Assembly: GCF_003096275.1 (NCBI RefSeq) | Contig: NZ_QENQ01000001.1 | Span: forward strand, 1,605,855-1,669,854 | Source: Sphingomonas pokkalii | GTDB taxonomy: Bacteria; Pseudomonadota; Alphaproteobacteria; Sphingomonadales; Sphingomonadaceae | Direction of reading: 5' to 3' | DNA length: 64,000 bases | Shown: positions 1 through 9,256 of the stretch, in pieces | Position numbering within the stretch: position 1 is the first letter of the stretch | How the letters are laid out: each line of letters begins with the position of its first letter | Notes under the pieces: model-generated | Database searches by the model: none | Seen by the model: the letters and a program-made list of their open reading frames with translations, nothing else | What the model was told of the DNA's origin: nothing | Program-made: the position numbers and the translations under genes

Positions 1-1305
1 CAAAGCAACGCCGTTGAACCCGTCGTCGCGTGCCGCGTCGATCGCGTCCCGCCAATTCGCCGTCGAACCCTGCGGGCCGGGGGGCGCTGCGGTCGCGGCA
101 ACTGTCGTCGCAGCGGCAGCCGCCTCGCGTGCCGGTGGCTGTCGCGTTGCCTTCAGCAAGGCATTCACCGACGCGACGGCCGAACCATCGCCGGTCAGCG
201 CGACGGCGGCAAAGGCATGGTCGGCAGGCGCATAGACGACGAGGGCGCTGGCGCCCGGCGTCCCCCCCGCATGGCCGATCCACAGTAGGCGCCGGTCGCC
301 GTCAGGCGCGTCGAATACCATCGCGCCTAGGCCATAGAAAGTGCCGGAGTCGAACATCGGATACAGCGTCCCGGTCATTTCCTGCACCAGCGACGGCGCA
401 ATCAGCCGGCCGCCGAGCAGCGCGGACCAGAAGCGCACCATGTCGCTGGCCGACCCGACGATCGGACCGGCGGCACCGGCCCAGCTCGGATCGATCGGCT
501 TCGCCTGCGCGGAGACGAGCGGCGCCACGCCCTCGGCCCCGCCGCCCGGCGGCAGTGCGCGTAGCGACGTGAGGCCAAGCGGCGTGAGGATCCGCGCGGT
601 AATGGCCGCGTCGATCGACCGGCCATCGACTCGCCGAACGATTTCGCCGAGCAGGTCATAGCCGGTATTGGAGTAGCGCCAGTTCGCGCCCGGACAGAAG
701 AGCGCACCATGCTTGCGCGCGATGGCAAGGGTTTCAGCCGGATCGCGATAGCGCGGCGCGGCATGGGCCTTTTTGTCCTCGTTCGCGCTGAAAAGACCGC
801 CCGTGTGCGCCAGCAGATCGCGCACCGTCACGACTTTGCCATTGGGTACGCCGGGGATCCATGTGGACACCGTATCGTCGAGCGACAATTTGCGCTCCTG
901 CACGAGTTGCAGGACGACGATGGCGGTGAAGGTCTTGCCGGCGCTTGCCCAGAACAGGGGGCGCTGGCCAGCCGCGTCGCCGCTCCACATGCCCTTGCCT
1001 TCGATTCCCACTGCCGCCGTTATCGATGGTGCATGGGTGGCCGCCTTGATCGCGGCGAGAGCGGCGTCGAGGCGGGCGGTCGTTGCCGGATCCAGCGCGC
1101 TATCCGGAACCGCTGCGGGCGGGGGCACGGCCACCGCTGCGTGCAGGGGCCGCCCGGCATAGGGCGCGCGCGCCGTGCAGACGACCGGCTTATAGTCCTC
1201 GGCCCGTGCGATGGCAGGCGCCAGGCAGGAAAGCGCCACGAGGATGCCGCCGGCCCTCAGGAAGCGGCTGCGCGCTCGCGCGATTCGGGCAGGCAGGTTC
1301 AGCAT
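1..1305 (-). CDS. Serine hydrolase, beta-lactamase (class C/esterase VIII) fold, truncated by window edge
   Basis: The reading frame is open from an ATG at 1305 to base 1, so the C-terminus lies outside the window (435 codons seen). The N-terminus is a signal peptide (hydrophobic stretch about residues 20-33 ending in ARA). The catalytic SxxK is SAGK at residues 121-124, the second motif is YSN at 211-213, and a GHAGGTPG segment sits where the third motif of the family falls. It is expected to act in the periplasm on a peptide, ester or beta-lactam; substrate cannot be read from sequence. It is last in a run of minus-strand genes, with a 190-bp gap to the lipoprotein gene. Confidence 0.85.
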   Translation of the reverse strand, partial: MLNLPARIARARSRFLRAGGILVALSCLAPAIARAEDYKPVVCTARAPYAGRPLHAAVAVPPPAAVPDSALDPATTARLDAALAAIKAATHAPSITAAVGIEGKGMWSGDAAGQRPLFWASAGKTFTAIVVLQLVQERKLSLDDTVSTWIPGVPNGKVVTVRDLLAHTGGLFSANEDKKAHAAPRYRDPAETLAIARKHGALFCPGANWRYSNTGYDLLGEIVRRVDGRSIDAAITARILTPLGLTSLRALPPGGGAEGVAPLVSAQAKPIDPSWAGAAGPIVGSASDMVRFWSALLGGRLIAPSLVQEMTGTLYPMFDSGTFYGLGAMVFDAPDGDRRLLWIGHAGGTPGASALVVYAPADHAFAAVALTGDGSAVASVNALLKATRQPPAREAAAAATTVAATAAPPGPQGSTANWRDAIDAARDDGFNGVAL

Positions 1306-1495
1306 GGATAAGCCTTGTTGTAGCGGATGAGCCCGTCGAACGGATCGAGATCGGGCGGGCATGGCTTCCTGCTCGCCGCGATAGGCGGCCAGCGGATCGG
1401 CGATCTCGGGGCCGCATGGACGCTGATCGAACCTACGCCATTCGCCCGAGAGTTCCGGTTCGGCAGCCTGCCGCCCGTTTGAAAGGAAACGCAGC

Positions 1496-1900
1496 TCAAC
1501 AGCCGAATTCGGGACGCTCGAAATCCTCGATCTGCCAGCCATATGCCGCGCGACGTGCGTAGAAGGTATAGAAGCACTTGCGTTCCCTGGTTGTCGTCGG
1601 CGCGTATTCGGTGCGACTCCGCGGGTGACCATTGCCCCCGCGCTCGACTCTTGTGGTGGCATCGCCCCCGCTCGTCTCAAATTCGCTCTGCATCCACTGA
1701 TAGGCACGGCGGCCGTCCGGCAGGTCGCGGACATCGACCGGCGGGCCGTAGCGTGCCATCACGGCCTCGGGAGGCCGGCCAACATAGCCACGCATGATAT
1801 CAGCGGCGCAGCCGGAGAGGGCCAAGGCGAGGACGAAACAACCGGGCAGGGGGCTGCGGCAACGCAGGACCGGAAGAAACGAATAGCGCTTCATACGCAA
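1496..1900 (-). CDS. Small lipoprotein, function unknown
   Basis: 134 aa. A basic N-terminus is followed by a hydrophobic segment and a lipobox (LALSGC, Cys about residue 31), so the mature part would be a lipid-anchored envelope protein of about 100 residues. A GRPPEAVMARYGPP segment resembles the start of small outer-membrane lipoproteins that sense or assemble envelope components, but I cannot assign a family. ATG at 1900 and a second ATG two codons later are both possible starts. It lies 43 bp after the histidine kinase gene in the same direction and may share its transcript. Confidence 0.75.
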   Translation of the reverse strand: MRMKRYSFLPVLRCRSPLPGCFVLALALSGCAADIMRGYVGRPPEAVMARYGPPVDVRDLPDGRRAYQWMQSEFETSGGDATTRVERGGNGHPRSRTEYAPTTTRERKCFYTFYARRAAYGWQIEDFERPEFGC

Positions 1901-1943
1901 ACTCCAGTGGATAGCCGCACTTGTTTGCGCTGCGAAGATTGCG

Positions 1944-3281
1944 TCAGCCTTGCGTCCACACGGCGAACTCCAGCCGGATAATCGTGCCGCCCGAAGGTGC
2001 CTCGATCGCAGCTACCGATCCGCAGTGCCGTGTCATGACCTGGCGAACGAGATGGAGACCGAGACCAGCCCCCGTTGCCCGTGGACGCAAACGATGGAAG
2101 GGCTCGAATATCCGGTCGCGTTCGTCGGCCGGAATGCCTGGACCGTCATCCTCCACCTCGATCATTCTTCCCGTGATCCGCACGATGATGCGGTGCCCGC
2201 CATGCTCCATCGCATTTTGGATCAGGTTCGCGAGCACACGCGCAATCGCTGCGGTGTCGCCGCAGACTGTCTCCCCGCCGAGATCATCGACCTCGATCTC
2301 GACGCCGGCCACGAGCACCAGCGGCGCCAGATCCGCCGCAACCTCCCGCGCGATCGCGGCGAGATCGACCGTCTGGCGCAACGGCGCATGGCGGTCGATG
2401 CGTTGAAGATCGAGCATCTGCTCGGCGAGGGTGGCGAGACGCGCAACGTCACGCTGTAGCCGTCGTCCCAACTCCGTGTCGGGCGCTGCATCGATCTTTG
2501 CCTGGAGAATGGCGATCGGCGTGCGAAGCTCGTGCGCGGCATCGACGAGAAAGCGCTGGTGTCTGTCATAGCCGTCGTCGAGGCGCCGGAGGGCGCCGTT
2601 CATCGCCTCGACCAGCGGCACAAGTTCTACCGGGAGGTGGTCTGTCGGCAGTCGAGCGCCGCGGCGATCGATGTCGATTGCGCCCGCCTTCTCCGCGATC
2701 ATCGCCAAGCCATGGAGCGCGCGCCGCACAATCACTGGCGTTGCAACGATAGTGATCAATGCCAATAGACCGAGCACCGGGATCATCATCAGGTTTGAAA
2801 GGAACAGCACGACGAAGGTCGCACTGAACAGGCTGCCTTTGCCGAGCACGGTCAGTTCTCCGGCAGGTCCAGAGGCGCGGCGTACGATGGCCAGATACTG
2901 AAACGGCGGCTTCGTATCGCGGATATCCGCGAAGGTGATGGAGCCGAGATGATGAGCCAGCGGACGATATAGCGCCGGTATCTCGCCGAAGGTGATCGTG
3001 TCACCGCGATCGCTTCGCGCGACGAACCAGAGGTCGGCGTTGGCGGCACGCAACGCCGCGAACTCCCTCGTCTCCACGATATGGAGCCTGCCATCCACGC
3101 CACGTGTCACGGAACGTGCCGCTACTTCGGCGAACTTGGGGCTGACCAGCACGCCCCCCTCGTCGGTGAGGACCAGATAGCCGACGAAGGCAAAGCCGAA
3201 CAGAAGCAGGATGCTCATCTGGAATCCCAGCAGCCGCCCGATCAGGCGGCGCTTGAGCGAGCCGGGCCGTTTCTTGGTCAA
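1944..3281 (-). CDS. Sensor histidine kinase (OmpR-type two-component system)
   Basis: 445 aa. Two transmembrane segments (about residues 19-38 and 157-185) enclose a periplasmic sensor loop of about 115 residues. A HAMP-like linker leads to the dimerisation box AHELRTPIAIL (phospho-His about residue 250), then an HATPase domain with N box NLIQNAMEH (about 353-360), DDGPGIP and GAGLGLHL. It should autophosphorylate and pass phosphate to the regulator encoded just upstream; ATG of the kinase and stop of the regulator overlap by 4 bp (ATGA), so the two are translationally coupled. The stimulus is unknown. Confidence 0.93.
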   Translation of the reverse strand: MTKKRPGSLKRRLIGRLLGFQMSILLLFGFAFVGYLVLTDEGGVLVSPKFAEVAARSVTRGVDGRLHIVETREFAALRAANADLWFVARSDRGDTITFGEIPALYRPLAHHLGSITFADIRDTKPPFQYLAIVRRASGPAGELTVLGKGSLFSATFVVLFLSNLMMIPVLGLLALITIVATPVIVRRALHGLAMIAEKAGAIDIDRRGARLPTDHLPVELVPLVEAMNGALRRLDDGYDRHQRFLVDAAHELRTPIAILQAKIDAAPDTELGRRLQRDVARLATLAEQMLDLQRIDRHAPLRQTVDLAAIAREVAADLAPLVLVAGVEIEVDDLGGETVCGDTAAIARVLANLIQNAMEHGGHRIIVRITGRMIEVEDDGPGIPADERDRIFEPFHRLRPRATGAGLGLHLVRQVMTRHCGSVAAIEAPSGGTIIRLEFAVWTQG

Positions 3282-3952
3282 TCTTGCCGTCGCAGCAGGT
3301 AGCCTACGCCACGAATGGCGTGGATCTCTACTTCAGCGCCTGCTTCCGCGAGCCGCTTCCGCAGCCGGGAAACATGCGAATCCAGCGTATTCGACTGGAT
3401 CGCATCGTCGAAGCCATAGACCGCGTCCTCCAGCGCGCCACGCTGCACTGTCCGTCCGCGCCGCCGCATCAACGCCGCGAGCACGCGCAATTCGCGGCGC
3501 GGCAGGTCGAGCCTTACGCCACCGACAAGCGCCTCGTCGTTTGCCATGTCGTAGACCAGTTCACCCAATTGCACCTGCTGGAGCGGCAGTGCAGTCGGGC
3601 GTCGGCGGACCGCACGCATGCGCGCCAGCATCTCCTCCATCGCGAAGGGCTTTGCGAGATAGTCGTCGGCACCGGCGTCGAGCCCGGCAACGCGATCGGG
3701 AACGTCGCCACGCGCGGTGAGGACGATCACCGGCACGCCCGGATTTGTGCGCCGCAGCTCGGCGATCGCGTTGAGTCCGTCACCGTCAGAGAGCGTGCGG
3801 TCGAGCAGCACCAAATCACTGATGGCAATCGTTGTCGCTTCATGCAGTTCGGCGAGCGAGGCGACATGGTCGACGACATAGCCCTCGCGCTCCAGCACCG
3901 CACGGACCGCGATCGCCATCTCCGCCTCGTCCTCGACCAGCAATATTCTCAA
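3278..3952 (-). CDS. OmpR-family response regulator
   Basis: 224 aa from the TTG at 3952, which has a good Shine-Dalgarno (GGGAGGG) 7 nt upstream and starts directly on the first receiver strand (LRILLVEDE). An in-frame ATG at 4015 would add 21 residues that do not look like family sequence. The receiver domain has the acidic pocket EDE, phospho-acceptor Asp about residue 51 (LVLLDRT) and Lys 101 (LAKPF). The C-terminal winged helix (LDSHVSRLRKRL, then GVGYLLR) binds DNA. It pairs with the overlapping kinase gene. The outer-membrane protein gene lies 66 bp upstream on the same strand and is a candidate operon member or target. Confidence 0.92.
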   Translation of the reverse strand: MRILLVEDEAEMAIAVRAVLEREGYVVDHVASLAELHEATTIAISDLVLLDRTLSDGDGLNAIAELRRTNPGVPVIVLTARGDVPDRVAGLDAGADDYLAKPFAMEEMLARMRAVRRRPTALPLQQVQLGELVYDMANDEALVGGVRLDLPRRELRVLAALMRRRGRTVQRGALEDAVYGFDDAIQSNTLDSHVSRLRKRLAEAGAEVEIHAIRGVGYLLRRQD

Positions 3953-4018
3953 CCTCGCGCCCTCCCAGGGCCGGGCAGACGGTCGGTCCGACCAATCGCC
4001 TGCCCAACCGTTCACGGC

Positions 4019-4627
4019 TCAAAAGCCGATCGACATTCCGATCTGGACCTTCGACGAAGTCAATCCGCCACCATAGTTGACGCGATTATATTCCGCGCGC
4101 GTGAAGACCCCCGGTATGAGCGCGACCTCGGCACCGCCGCCCCACAGGAAGCCGCTCTTGGTGCTGCTTGCATGGACATCGGCAAGGTTCGTTGCCCGGA
4201 AATCCGTGGTTTCGCGGGTCCGCAGCCAGCTATACCCCGTCCGACCATATAGCAGCACGCGCGGCGCTGGCAGCACACCGACACGACCAGAGACGTCCCA
4301 AGCCCATCTTGGCTTCAGCGCATAATCGCCGATGGTGCTCGCGGCCTTGAGCGTGCCGCCGCCGCGGCCGATCCCGCCTTCGCCGCCGATCACCAGAACG
4401 TTGCCGAGCTGGACATCGTAGCCGATATGACCGCGATAGCCGATCCCGCCCTTCTTCTCGTCGAGCATCGAGGCGATGCGGGGCAACGCATAGTCGCCTT
4501 CCTGCCAGCGATAGTCGACCGATGCGCCGATCTTGACCCCCGTAAAGGTCACGTCATCGTACGATTGCGCGCGGGCAACAGTGGGTGCCAGCGCCAGGGC
4601 GCAGAGCAGCAAACAGATACGCTTCAT
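4019..4627 (-). CDS. Outer-membrane beta-barrel protein (Omp25/OMP_b-brl type)
   Basis: 202 aa from ATG 4627, preceded by AAGGGA; a longer frame from 4774 exists but the signal peptide (MKRICLLLC..., cleavage after ARAQ) starts here. The mature part is rich in Gly and in alternating aromatic/polar strands and ends in an aromatic residue (MSIGF), the usual C-terminal signature for Bam-dependent barrel insertion. It resembles the small porin-like surface antigens common in Alphaproteobacteria. Role is probably structural or a small pore; no catalytic motif is seen. Confidence 0.85.
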   Translation of the reverse strand: MKRICLLLCALALAPTVARAQSYDDVTFTGVKIGASVDYRWQEGDYALPRIASMLDEKKGGIGYRGHIGYDVQLGNVLVIGGEGGIGRGGGTLKAASTIGDYALKPRWAWDVSGRVGVLPAPRVLLYGRTGYSWLRTRETTDFRATNLADVHASSTKSGFLWGGGAEVALIPGVFTRAEYNRVNYGGGLTSSKVQIGMSIGF

Positions 4628-4936
4628 CACAGATCCCTTCGATCCTTCTACCGGCTGCCCCAAATGCAGCCGAACGCCCGGATGGACACGGAACCTTGTG
4701 TCAGCATTGCGGACGCCGGATCCGGCGATCAAAACCGCGCCCGGCCGCCCGCGCCTGCTGCCTGATTCTCTCAAGATCAGAACGCGCGCGCATGGGATCG
4801 CCTTTCAGCTATGCCCTCCAGGCGATCCATGCGCGCTGTCCCGCTGAACTACATTGCGCCGACACGGCTGCCGCGTTTTTGACTTGCCTTGACAGTGCGT
4901 TTGGCATGATCCAACTCCCCACCATTGGGGGGAAGC
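4628..4936. other. Divergent intergenic region with imperfect inverted repeat
   Basis: 309 bp between the outer-membrane protein gene and the amidohydrolase gene, transcribed apart, so both promoters should lie here. No ORF is convincing. An imperfect inverted repeat occupies about 4785-4803 and 4820-4836 (arms read gcgcgcatgg(g)atcgcct and its complement, one base unpaired, 16-nt loop). It could fold as a hairpin or be the trace of a mobile element end. I cannot place a clear -35/-10 pair. Confidence 0.5.
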
Positions 4937-5821
4937 ATGCGCAAAGCTCTTGGCCTGGCTGCGGTGGCCATTGCGGCGGTCCTTTCAGGCGGGGCCACCC
5001 TGGCGACGGACGGCTACACGGGGCCGGTGATCGACACCCATGCCCATGTGCGGACCAGCCAGACCAACGGTTTGACCGACACCCATCCTATGGGCACGGC
5101 GGCTCTCCGCGCCCTGGACGCTGCCGCCGGCGTCCAGCGCAGCGCCCTGATCGACATGGCCGACAAGGGCGACATGCCAGCCACACGCGCCCTCAACGAC
5201 GCCCTGCTCGCGGCGGTGGCGGCCGATCCTGACCATTTCTATCCCATCGCCTCGGTCCATCCGGCGGACGGCGACGCGGCGCTGGCGGAGCTGGAGCGCT
5301 TGGCGCGGCTGGGCGTTCGGGAGATCAAGCTGCATCCGAACAGCCAGCAGCTGGATGTCGCCGACCCGGCAGTGGCCCGCGTGACCGAGAAGGCAGGCGA
5401 GCTGGGCATGGCCGTGCTGTTCGACAGCTACAACCCGATGGATACCAACCAGCCGGGCAAGCTGATGATGCTGTCGTTCCGGCAACCGGGCACGAATTTC
5501 ATCTTCGCCCATATGGGCTTCACGGAATTTCGCGAGTTCCAGAGCCTGGCAACGCTGCGCAAGCTGGGCCGCGGCGGCAACGTCTGGCTGGACGTCTCGG
5601 CCATCGCCTCGGCTTATGCGGGATCACCGGTGGCGCCGGAACTGGTCTGGACATTGCGCCGGCATGGCATGGACCATGTGTTGTTCGGTTCGGACTGGCC
5701 CGTGGACACCCCCGCCGAAGCGTTGAAGGCGGTCCGCGCCCTGGGCCTGACGGCCGCTGAGGAGAAGCTGGTGCTGCACGACAACGCCGTCAAGCTGCTG
5801 AAGCTGGACCAAGGCTCGTGA
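4937..5821 (+). CDS. Exported amidohydrolase-2 family metal hydrolase
   Basis: 294 aa from ATG 4937 with a GGGGGGA ribosome site; the signal peptide (MRKALGLAAVAIAAVLSGGA) supports this over the TTG at 4925. TIM-barrel amidohydrolase motifs are visible: DTHAHV near the mature N-terminus (first metal-ligand pair), REIKLHPNSQQ, FIFAHMGF with a conserved His, and LFGSDWPVDTP near the end with the catalytic Asp. Such enzymes hydrolyse or decarboxylate lactones and carboxylic acids; substrate is unknown and a secreted form is unusual. Its 3' end overlaps the convergent LytTR gene by 32 bp. Its codon choice (strong CTG/GGC bias) looks somewhat different from its neighbours, which may indicate transfer. 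Confidence 0.85.
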   Translation: MRKALGLAAVAIAAVLSGGATLATDGYTGPVIDTHAHVRTSQTNGLTDTHPMGTAALRALDAAAGVQRSALIDMADKGDMPATRALNDALLAAVAADPDHFYPIASVHPADGDAALAELERLARLGVREIKLHPNSQQLDVADPAVARVTEKAGELGMAVLFDSYNPMDTNQPGKLMMLSFRQPGTNFIFAHMGFTEFREFQSLATLRKLGRGGNVWLDVSAIASAYAGSPVAPELVWTLRRHGMDHVLFGSDWPVDTPAEALKAVRALGLTAAEEKLVLHDNAVKLLKLDQGS

Positions 5822-7214
5822 ACGCGCGCAGCGCGGAAGCATAGGCCCGGCCAATCGGCAGGACGATCGCACCCGACAGCTCGGCCACGCGACCGTTAGG
5901 CCCGGCTTTCGTGCCGTGAAGGTGCCGGACATTGATGGCATGACTGCGATGGATGCGGACGAAATCGGATGGCAGAAGCGCGAGGACGGCTTTCAGCGTC
6001 ATCGTGACCACGATTTCACGACCATCACGCATGTGGAGGCTACAATAATCATCGTCAGCCTTTAGGAACACGATCTGGGAAGGGGCTACCAGATGGTGGC
6101 GGGCGCCGTCCCGCAATGTCACGACCGGTTCGACGGCAGGAATCGCGACCGGCACTTCCGCGACAGTTGCCGGTCGCAATATGGCCCCAATCACTAGCAC
6201 GATCGCGGCGATGGCGGCAGAAACGTAATAGCCGGTATCGAGGAAATCGGGGCCGGCGACGTACGCCCAGACCGCCAGCGCCGCCGCTATCAGCGCAAGA
6301 GCGATCGCACGTCGATCATGGCGGAGGGCTGCCTGCATCGTAAGCGCGGCGATCGCCAGCATTGCGATCTCGAAGACGGCCAGCGACTGGCGGTCGGGCC
6401 CGCCGATGATCAGGCACGCCACCCCCATCGCCATGCCGGTGATACCGACGACGATACGGGGCTTGAGCGGCACCAACAGGCGGCTCGTCATGCCAACCAG
6501 CAGCAGACCGACGATCACTGTCAGTCCGGTCAGCACCTCCATGCGGGCGAGGTGCCACGGATAGGTGTAGGATATCGCGATCTTGCTGATCTCGACAAAA
6601 CCCTGCGCGACGATCGCAGCCAGCACGGCCATCGCCGGGGCCGCCTGTCGCCCGATCCGGCCCGCGAGCAATAGTGCGCCGAGCACCAGCAGCGCGACGG
6701 CCGGAAGCGCCAGCGTCGCCAGCGTCGGCAGATAGTGGCGCAGCGTATAGCCTTGCGCGTCGCGTGGCGGTCCGGTCGCGATGCGGTGGATCGGCTGCCC
6801 GATTGGCAGCCACAGATGATGCGCGGACAGGACGATTGTCACCCTGTTGTCCCCGTCACGGACCAAGGCGCGGGGCACGACCAGTCTGGCGCTATAACGA
6901 CCCGGCGTTTCGCTTGCCCTGTCCGCGCCAGGGAAACCGTTCGCGCCGATAACGACGCCGTTCCAGCGGACGAGCGCGCTTGCCATCGCATCGATCTCCA
7001 CCGCGATCGGGTCGCCGATGGCACCGGGTGGCACGCGAACGGTCGTGGAGAGTGTCGTGAGGGGTGCTGTCAGTCTTTCATATTCCGGCGTGACGATACG
7101 GCAATGGACCGTTTGTGCATCATCGCACGCCTGCCAGCGAGCCGGCGCGATGGCCCAGGCAGGAGACCCGAAGCACAGGGCCAGTATTACGGCAAAGACA
7201 CGGTACGCCATCAT
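5790..7214 (-). CDS. Membrane-bound LytTR-family transcriptional regulator
   Basis: About 474 aa from ATG 7214 (or the adjacent ATG 7211); the longer frame to 7331 adds sequence with no signal-peptide character. Order: signal peptide/first TM, an extracytoplasmic domain of about 170 residues, a block of about seven transmembrane helices (7TMR-like), then a C-terminal LytTR DNA-binding domain (IVFLKADDDYCSLHMRDG... DFVRIHRSHAINVRHL). There is no receiver domain, so signal reception is probably through the membrane part. The layout parallels other membrane-anchored LytTR regulators. It is convergent with the amidohydrolase gene and divergent from the acetamidase-like gene, its likely partner or target. 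Confidence 0.88.
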   Translation of the reverse strand: MMAYRVFAVILALCFGSPAWAIAPARWQACDDAQTVHCRIVTPEYERLTAPLTTLSTTVRVPPGAIGDPIAVEIDAMASALVRWNGVVIGANGFPGADRASETPGRYSARLVVPRALVRDGDNRVTIVLSAHHLWLPIGQPIHRIATGPPRDAQGYTLRHYLPTLATLALPAVALLVLGALLLAGRIGRQAAPAMAVLAAIVAQGFVEISKIAISYTYPWHLARMEVLTGLTVIVGLLLVGMTSRLLVPLKPRIVVGITGMAMGVACLIIGGPDRQSLAVFEIAMLAIAALTMQAALRHDRRAIALALIAAALAVWAYVAGPDFLDTGYYVSAAIAAIVLVIGAILRPATVAEVPVAIPAVEPVVTLRDGARHHLVAPSQIVFLKADDDYCSLHMRDGREIVVTMTLKAVLALLPSDFVRIHRSHAINVRHLHGTKAGPNGRVAELSGAIVLPIGRAYASALRAFTSLGPASAA

Positions 7215-7342
7215 TCTGCTGATGGTAGCATGGCACTGGCGGTCGTTCACCGATCCGGACGGTCGTCTACCGATCGGTGATGTCCATCCACAGGCGAACA
7301 CCGGCACGGTCGCCCAATCATTCCTGCGCACGAGTAGCCCGC

Positions 7343-8641
7343 ATGTCCCCGATTCGCTTCGCCACCCTGCTTCTATGCGTCACCACTTCGATCGTCGCCA
7401 CCTCCGCAGCAGCAGCGGAGAGCTGGATCGTGCGCACCGATCTCTGGGGTAATCCTGCCTTCTCGACGCTCACTGTCGAGCGTCGCGGCAAGGACGTGAC
7501 CGGCGATCTGGACGGCGACCGCATCGAGGGGCGCGTGACGGGCGACCGGCTCACCCTGACCGCAACCGACGGCAAGGGCCGCACATCGACCTACACGGTG
7601 AGGGTACGCGGGACCGAACTGGCCGGCACCGCCGATATGCCTGACACCAACGATCCTGCCGCTCGCGTCACGCATGCGGTGACGGGATGGCGTGTCCCCG
7701 AACGCCAGGGCGGAGGTCCCCGCACTGTCGAGTACACGCCGACTGACTATTCCAATAGCTGGAACGCCGATCGCCGTCCGGTGCTGGTCGTCTGGCCGGG
7801 CGACACGATCCATACCACCACGATCGATTCCGGCGGGGTGGACAAGGACGGCAAGACCCGCGCCCTGTACGGCAATCCGCAGACTGGTCCGTTCTTCATC
7901 GCCGGCGCACAGCCCGGCGATACGCTGGCGGTCCATATCCGCCGTCTCAAGCTCAACCGCGACTGGGCCGACAGCCTCGATGCCATCGTCGGGCGTGCGC
8001 TCGGCACGTCGCTGGTGCCGGAGGCGGGCCAGCTCAACAAACCCGTCAAGTGGCTGCTCGATCGTGAGGCCGGTCGTGCCCGTCCCGAGAAGGCCGAGGG
8101 CGCGCTTGCAGGTTATTCAGTGCCGGTGAAGCCGATGCTGGGCGGACTTGCAGTCGCGCCCGGGTTCGGGATGCCGGCGATCTCAACCGGCGACACCGGC
8201 CGCTTCGGCGGCAACATGGATTTCCCCGAGGTAGCCGAAGGCAACACCGTGTACCTTCCCGTCCAACAGCCAGGAGCGCTGCTCTACTTCGGCGACGCCC
8301 ACGCTCTGCAAGGCGATGGCGAGACGACGCAATATGCCCTCGAAACTTCGATGGACGTGACCGTCACCGTCCAGCTCATTAAGGGCCGCAGCGTATCGAT
8401 GCCGCGCGTCGAATCGCCCACGCAGATCATGGTACTGGGCCAGGCCGGCTCGCTCGACGAGGCGCTGAAGTTCGCCAGCACCGGCATGATTCAGTGGCTG
8501 CGGCAGGACTATGGCATGACGCTGCCGCAGGTCGCGCAGGTGCTGGGTACGGCGATGCACTACAGCGTCCCCAATCTTGCTGGGCGCAACGTCGGCGTCG
8601 CGGCTCGGATCGACAAGGCGCTGTTGCCGGCGAGAGAATAA
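7343..8641 (+). CDS. Acetamidase/formamidase family protein, exported
   Basis: 432 aa from ATG 7343, where a signal peptide begins (MSPIRFATLLLCVTTSIVATSAAAAES). A short N-terminal beta-rich module (residues about 25-110) precedes the FmdA/AmdA-type domain, recognisable by WPGDTIHTTTIDSGG, GPFFIAGAQPGDTL, GRFGGNMDFPE and LYFGDAHALQGDGE. These enzymes release ammonia from short amides. An exported version with an extra N-terminal domain differs from classical cytosolic formamidase, so substrate is open. The divergent LytTR regulator gene starts about 130 bp upstream. Confidence 0.88.
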   Translation: MSPIRFATLLLCVTTSIVATSAAAAESWIVRTDLWGNPAFSTLTVERRGKDVTGDLDGDRIEGRVTGDRLTLTATDGKGRTSTYTVRVRGTELAGTADMPDTNDPAARVTHAVTGWRVPERQGGGPRTVEYTPTDYSNSWNADRRPVLVVWPGDTIHTTTIDSGGVDKDGKTRALYGNPQTGPFFIAGAQPGDTLAVHIRRLKLNRDWADSLDAIVGRALGTSLVPEAGQLNKPVKWLLDREAGRARPEKAEGALAGYSVPVKPMLGGLAVAPGFGMPAISTGDTGRFGGNMDFPEVAEGNTVYLPVQQPGALLYFGDAHALQGDGETTQYALETSMDVTVTVQLIKGRSVSMPRVESPTQIMVLGQAGSLDEALKFASTGMIQWLRQDYGMTLPQVAQVLGTAMHYSVPNLAGRNVGVAARIDKALLPARE

Positions 8642-9010
8642 TTTGCATCGTGCAGCGCTTCGGTCGGGTGGGTCCCAAAAATAGCCGATCGGTCGATCGG
8701 CCGATCGCGAGAGCAACGCTTGACTATCAATGCTTTGGTGGGGGCATGGGGCCGCGCACCGGCCTTTGCTACAGGATCGCCATCGTCGCACAGACACACC
8801 AGTGCCGCGACCTCGGCCTCGGCAGGCGGGATGTACGGCCACCTTGTCGCATTCATGCTGACTGCCATCCGGCATTTTGTGATCTTCGAGCAGCAGCGTC
8901 CTCGAAGCGGAGCCGCCAGGCACTTGCACGACGAACTCTATCGCGATGGCCAAGGAGGGCAGGCCTATTTCGGCGCTGTCGAGCAGCTACGCGGCCACTT
9001 GGACAGGTGC

Positions 9011-9100
9011 CTACCGTTCCGCCGCAGCTCGGCGCGAACTCCCAGCCGCCACCGCCTCGACCACACGAGCACGCAAATCATCCGACCGACATTCGCCCAT
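9011..9100 (-). pseudogene. IS630-family transposase, N-terminal remnant
   Basis: Reading from the ATG at 9100, 29 codons encode MGECRSDDLRARVVEAV, AAGSS and RRAAAER, then a TAG. This closely matches the helix-turn-helix N-terminus typical of IS630-family transposases (S-x-D-L-R-x-R-V-V-x-A-V, A-x-G-x-S-x-R-x-A-A-x-R-F). The usual continuation (F-G-V-S-x-S and the DDE domain) is absent or scrambled. It is therefore a decayed insertion, not a working element. Confidence 0.7.
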
Positions 9101-9240
9101 GATCCACCTCCAAAAGAGGTTGAATCACAATCAGCATCGCTCGGGAATCCTTCGATTCACAAAAGCGGCGCGCCGCTCTAAGATCTGGCAGTAAGTACAA
9201 CATTGCTTCGCCGTAACGGAGTGTACCAGCCGGCTCGGCG

Positions 9241-9256
9241 CTTACAAAAGCTTACA
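9241..9256. promoter_or_regulatory. Direct repeat, candidate response-regulator site upstream of RcnB-like gene
   Basis: CTTACA is repeated with a 10-bp period (9241-9246, 9251-9256), giving TTAC-N6-TTAC. The same pattern occurs at 11891-11905 beside the two-component system encoded 2 kb away. Tandem half-sites spaced one helical turn are typical of OmpR-family regulator binding; the assignment is inference. Confidence 0.4.

Noticed and set aside
8720-9181. 153-codon plus-strand frame in the IS630 remnant region
   Set aside because: No domain, poor start context, overlaps antisense transposase remnant.
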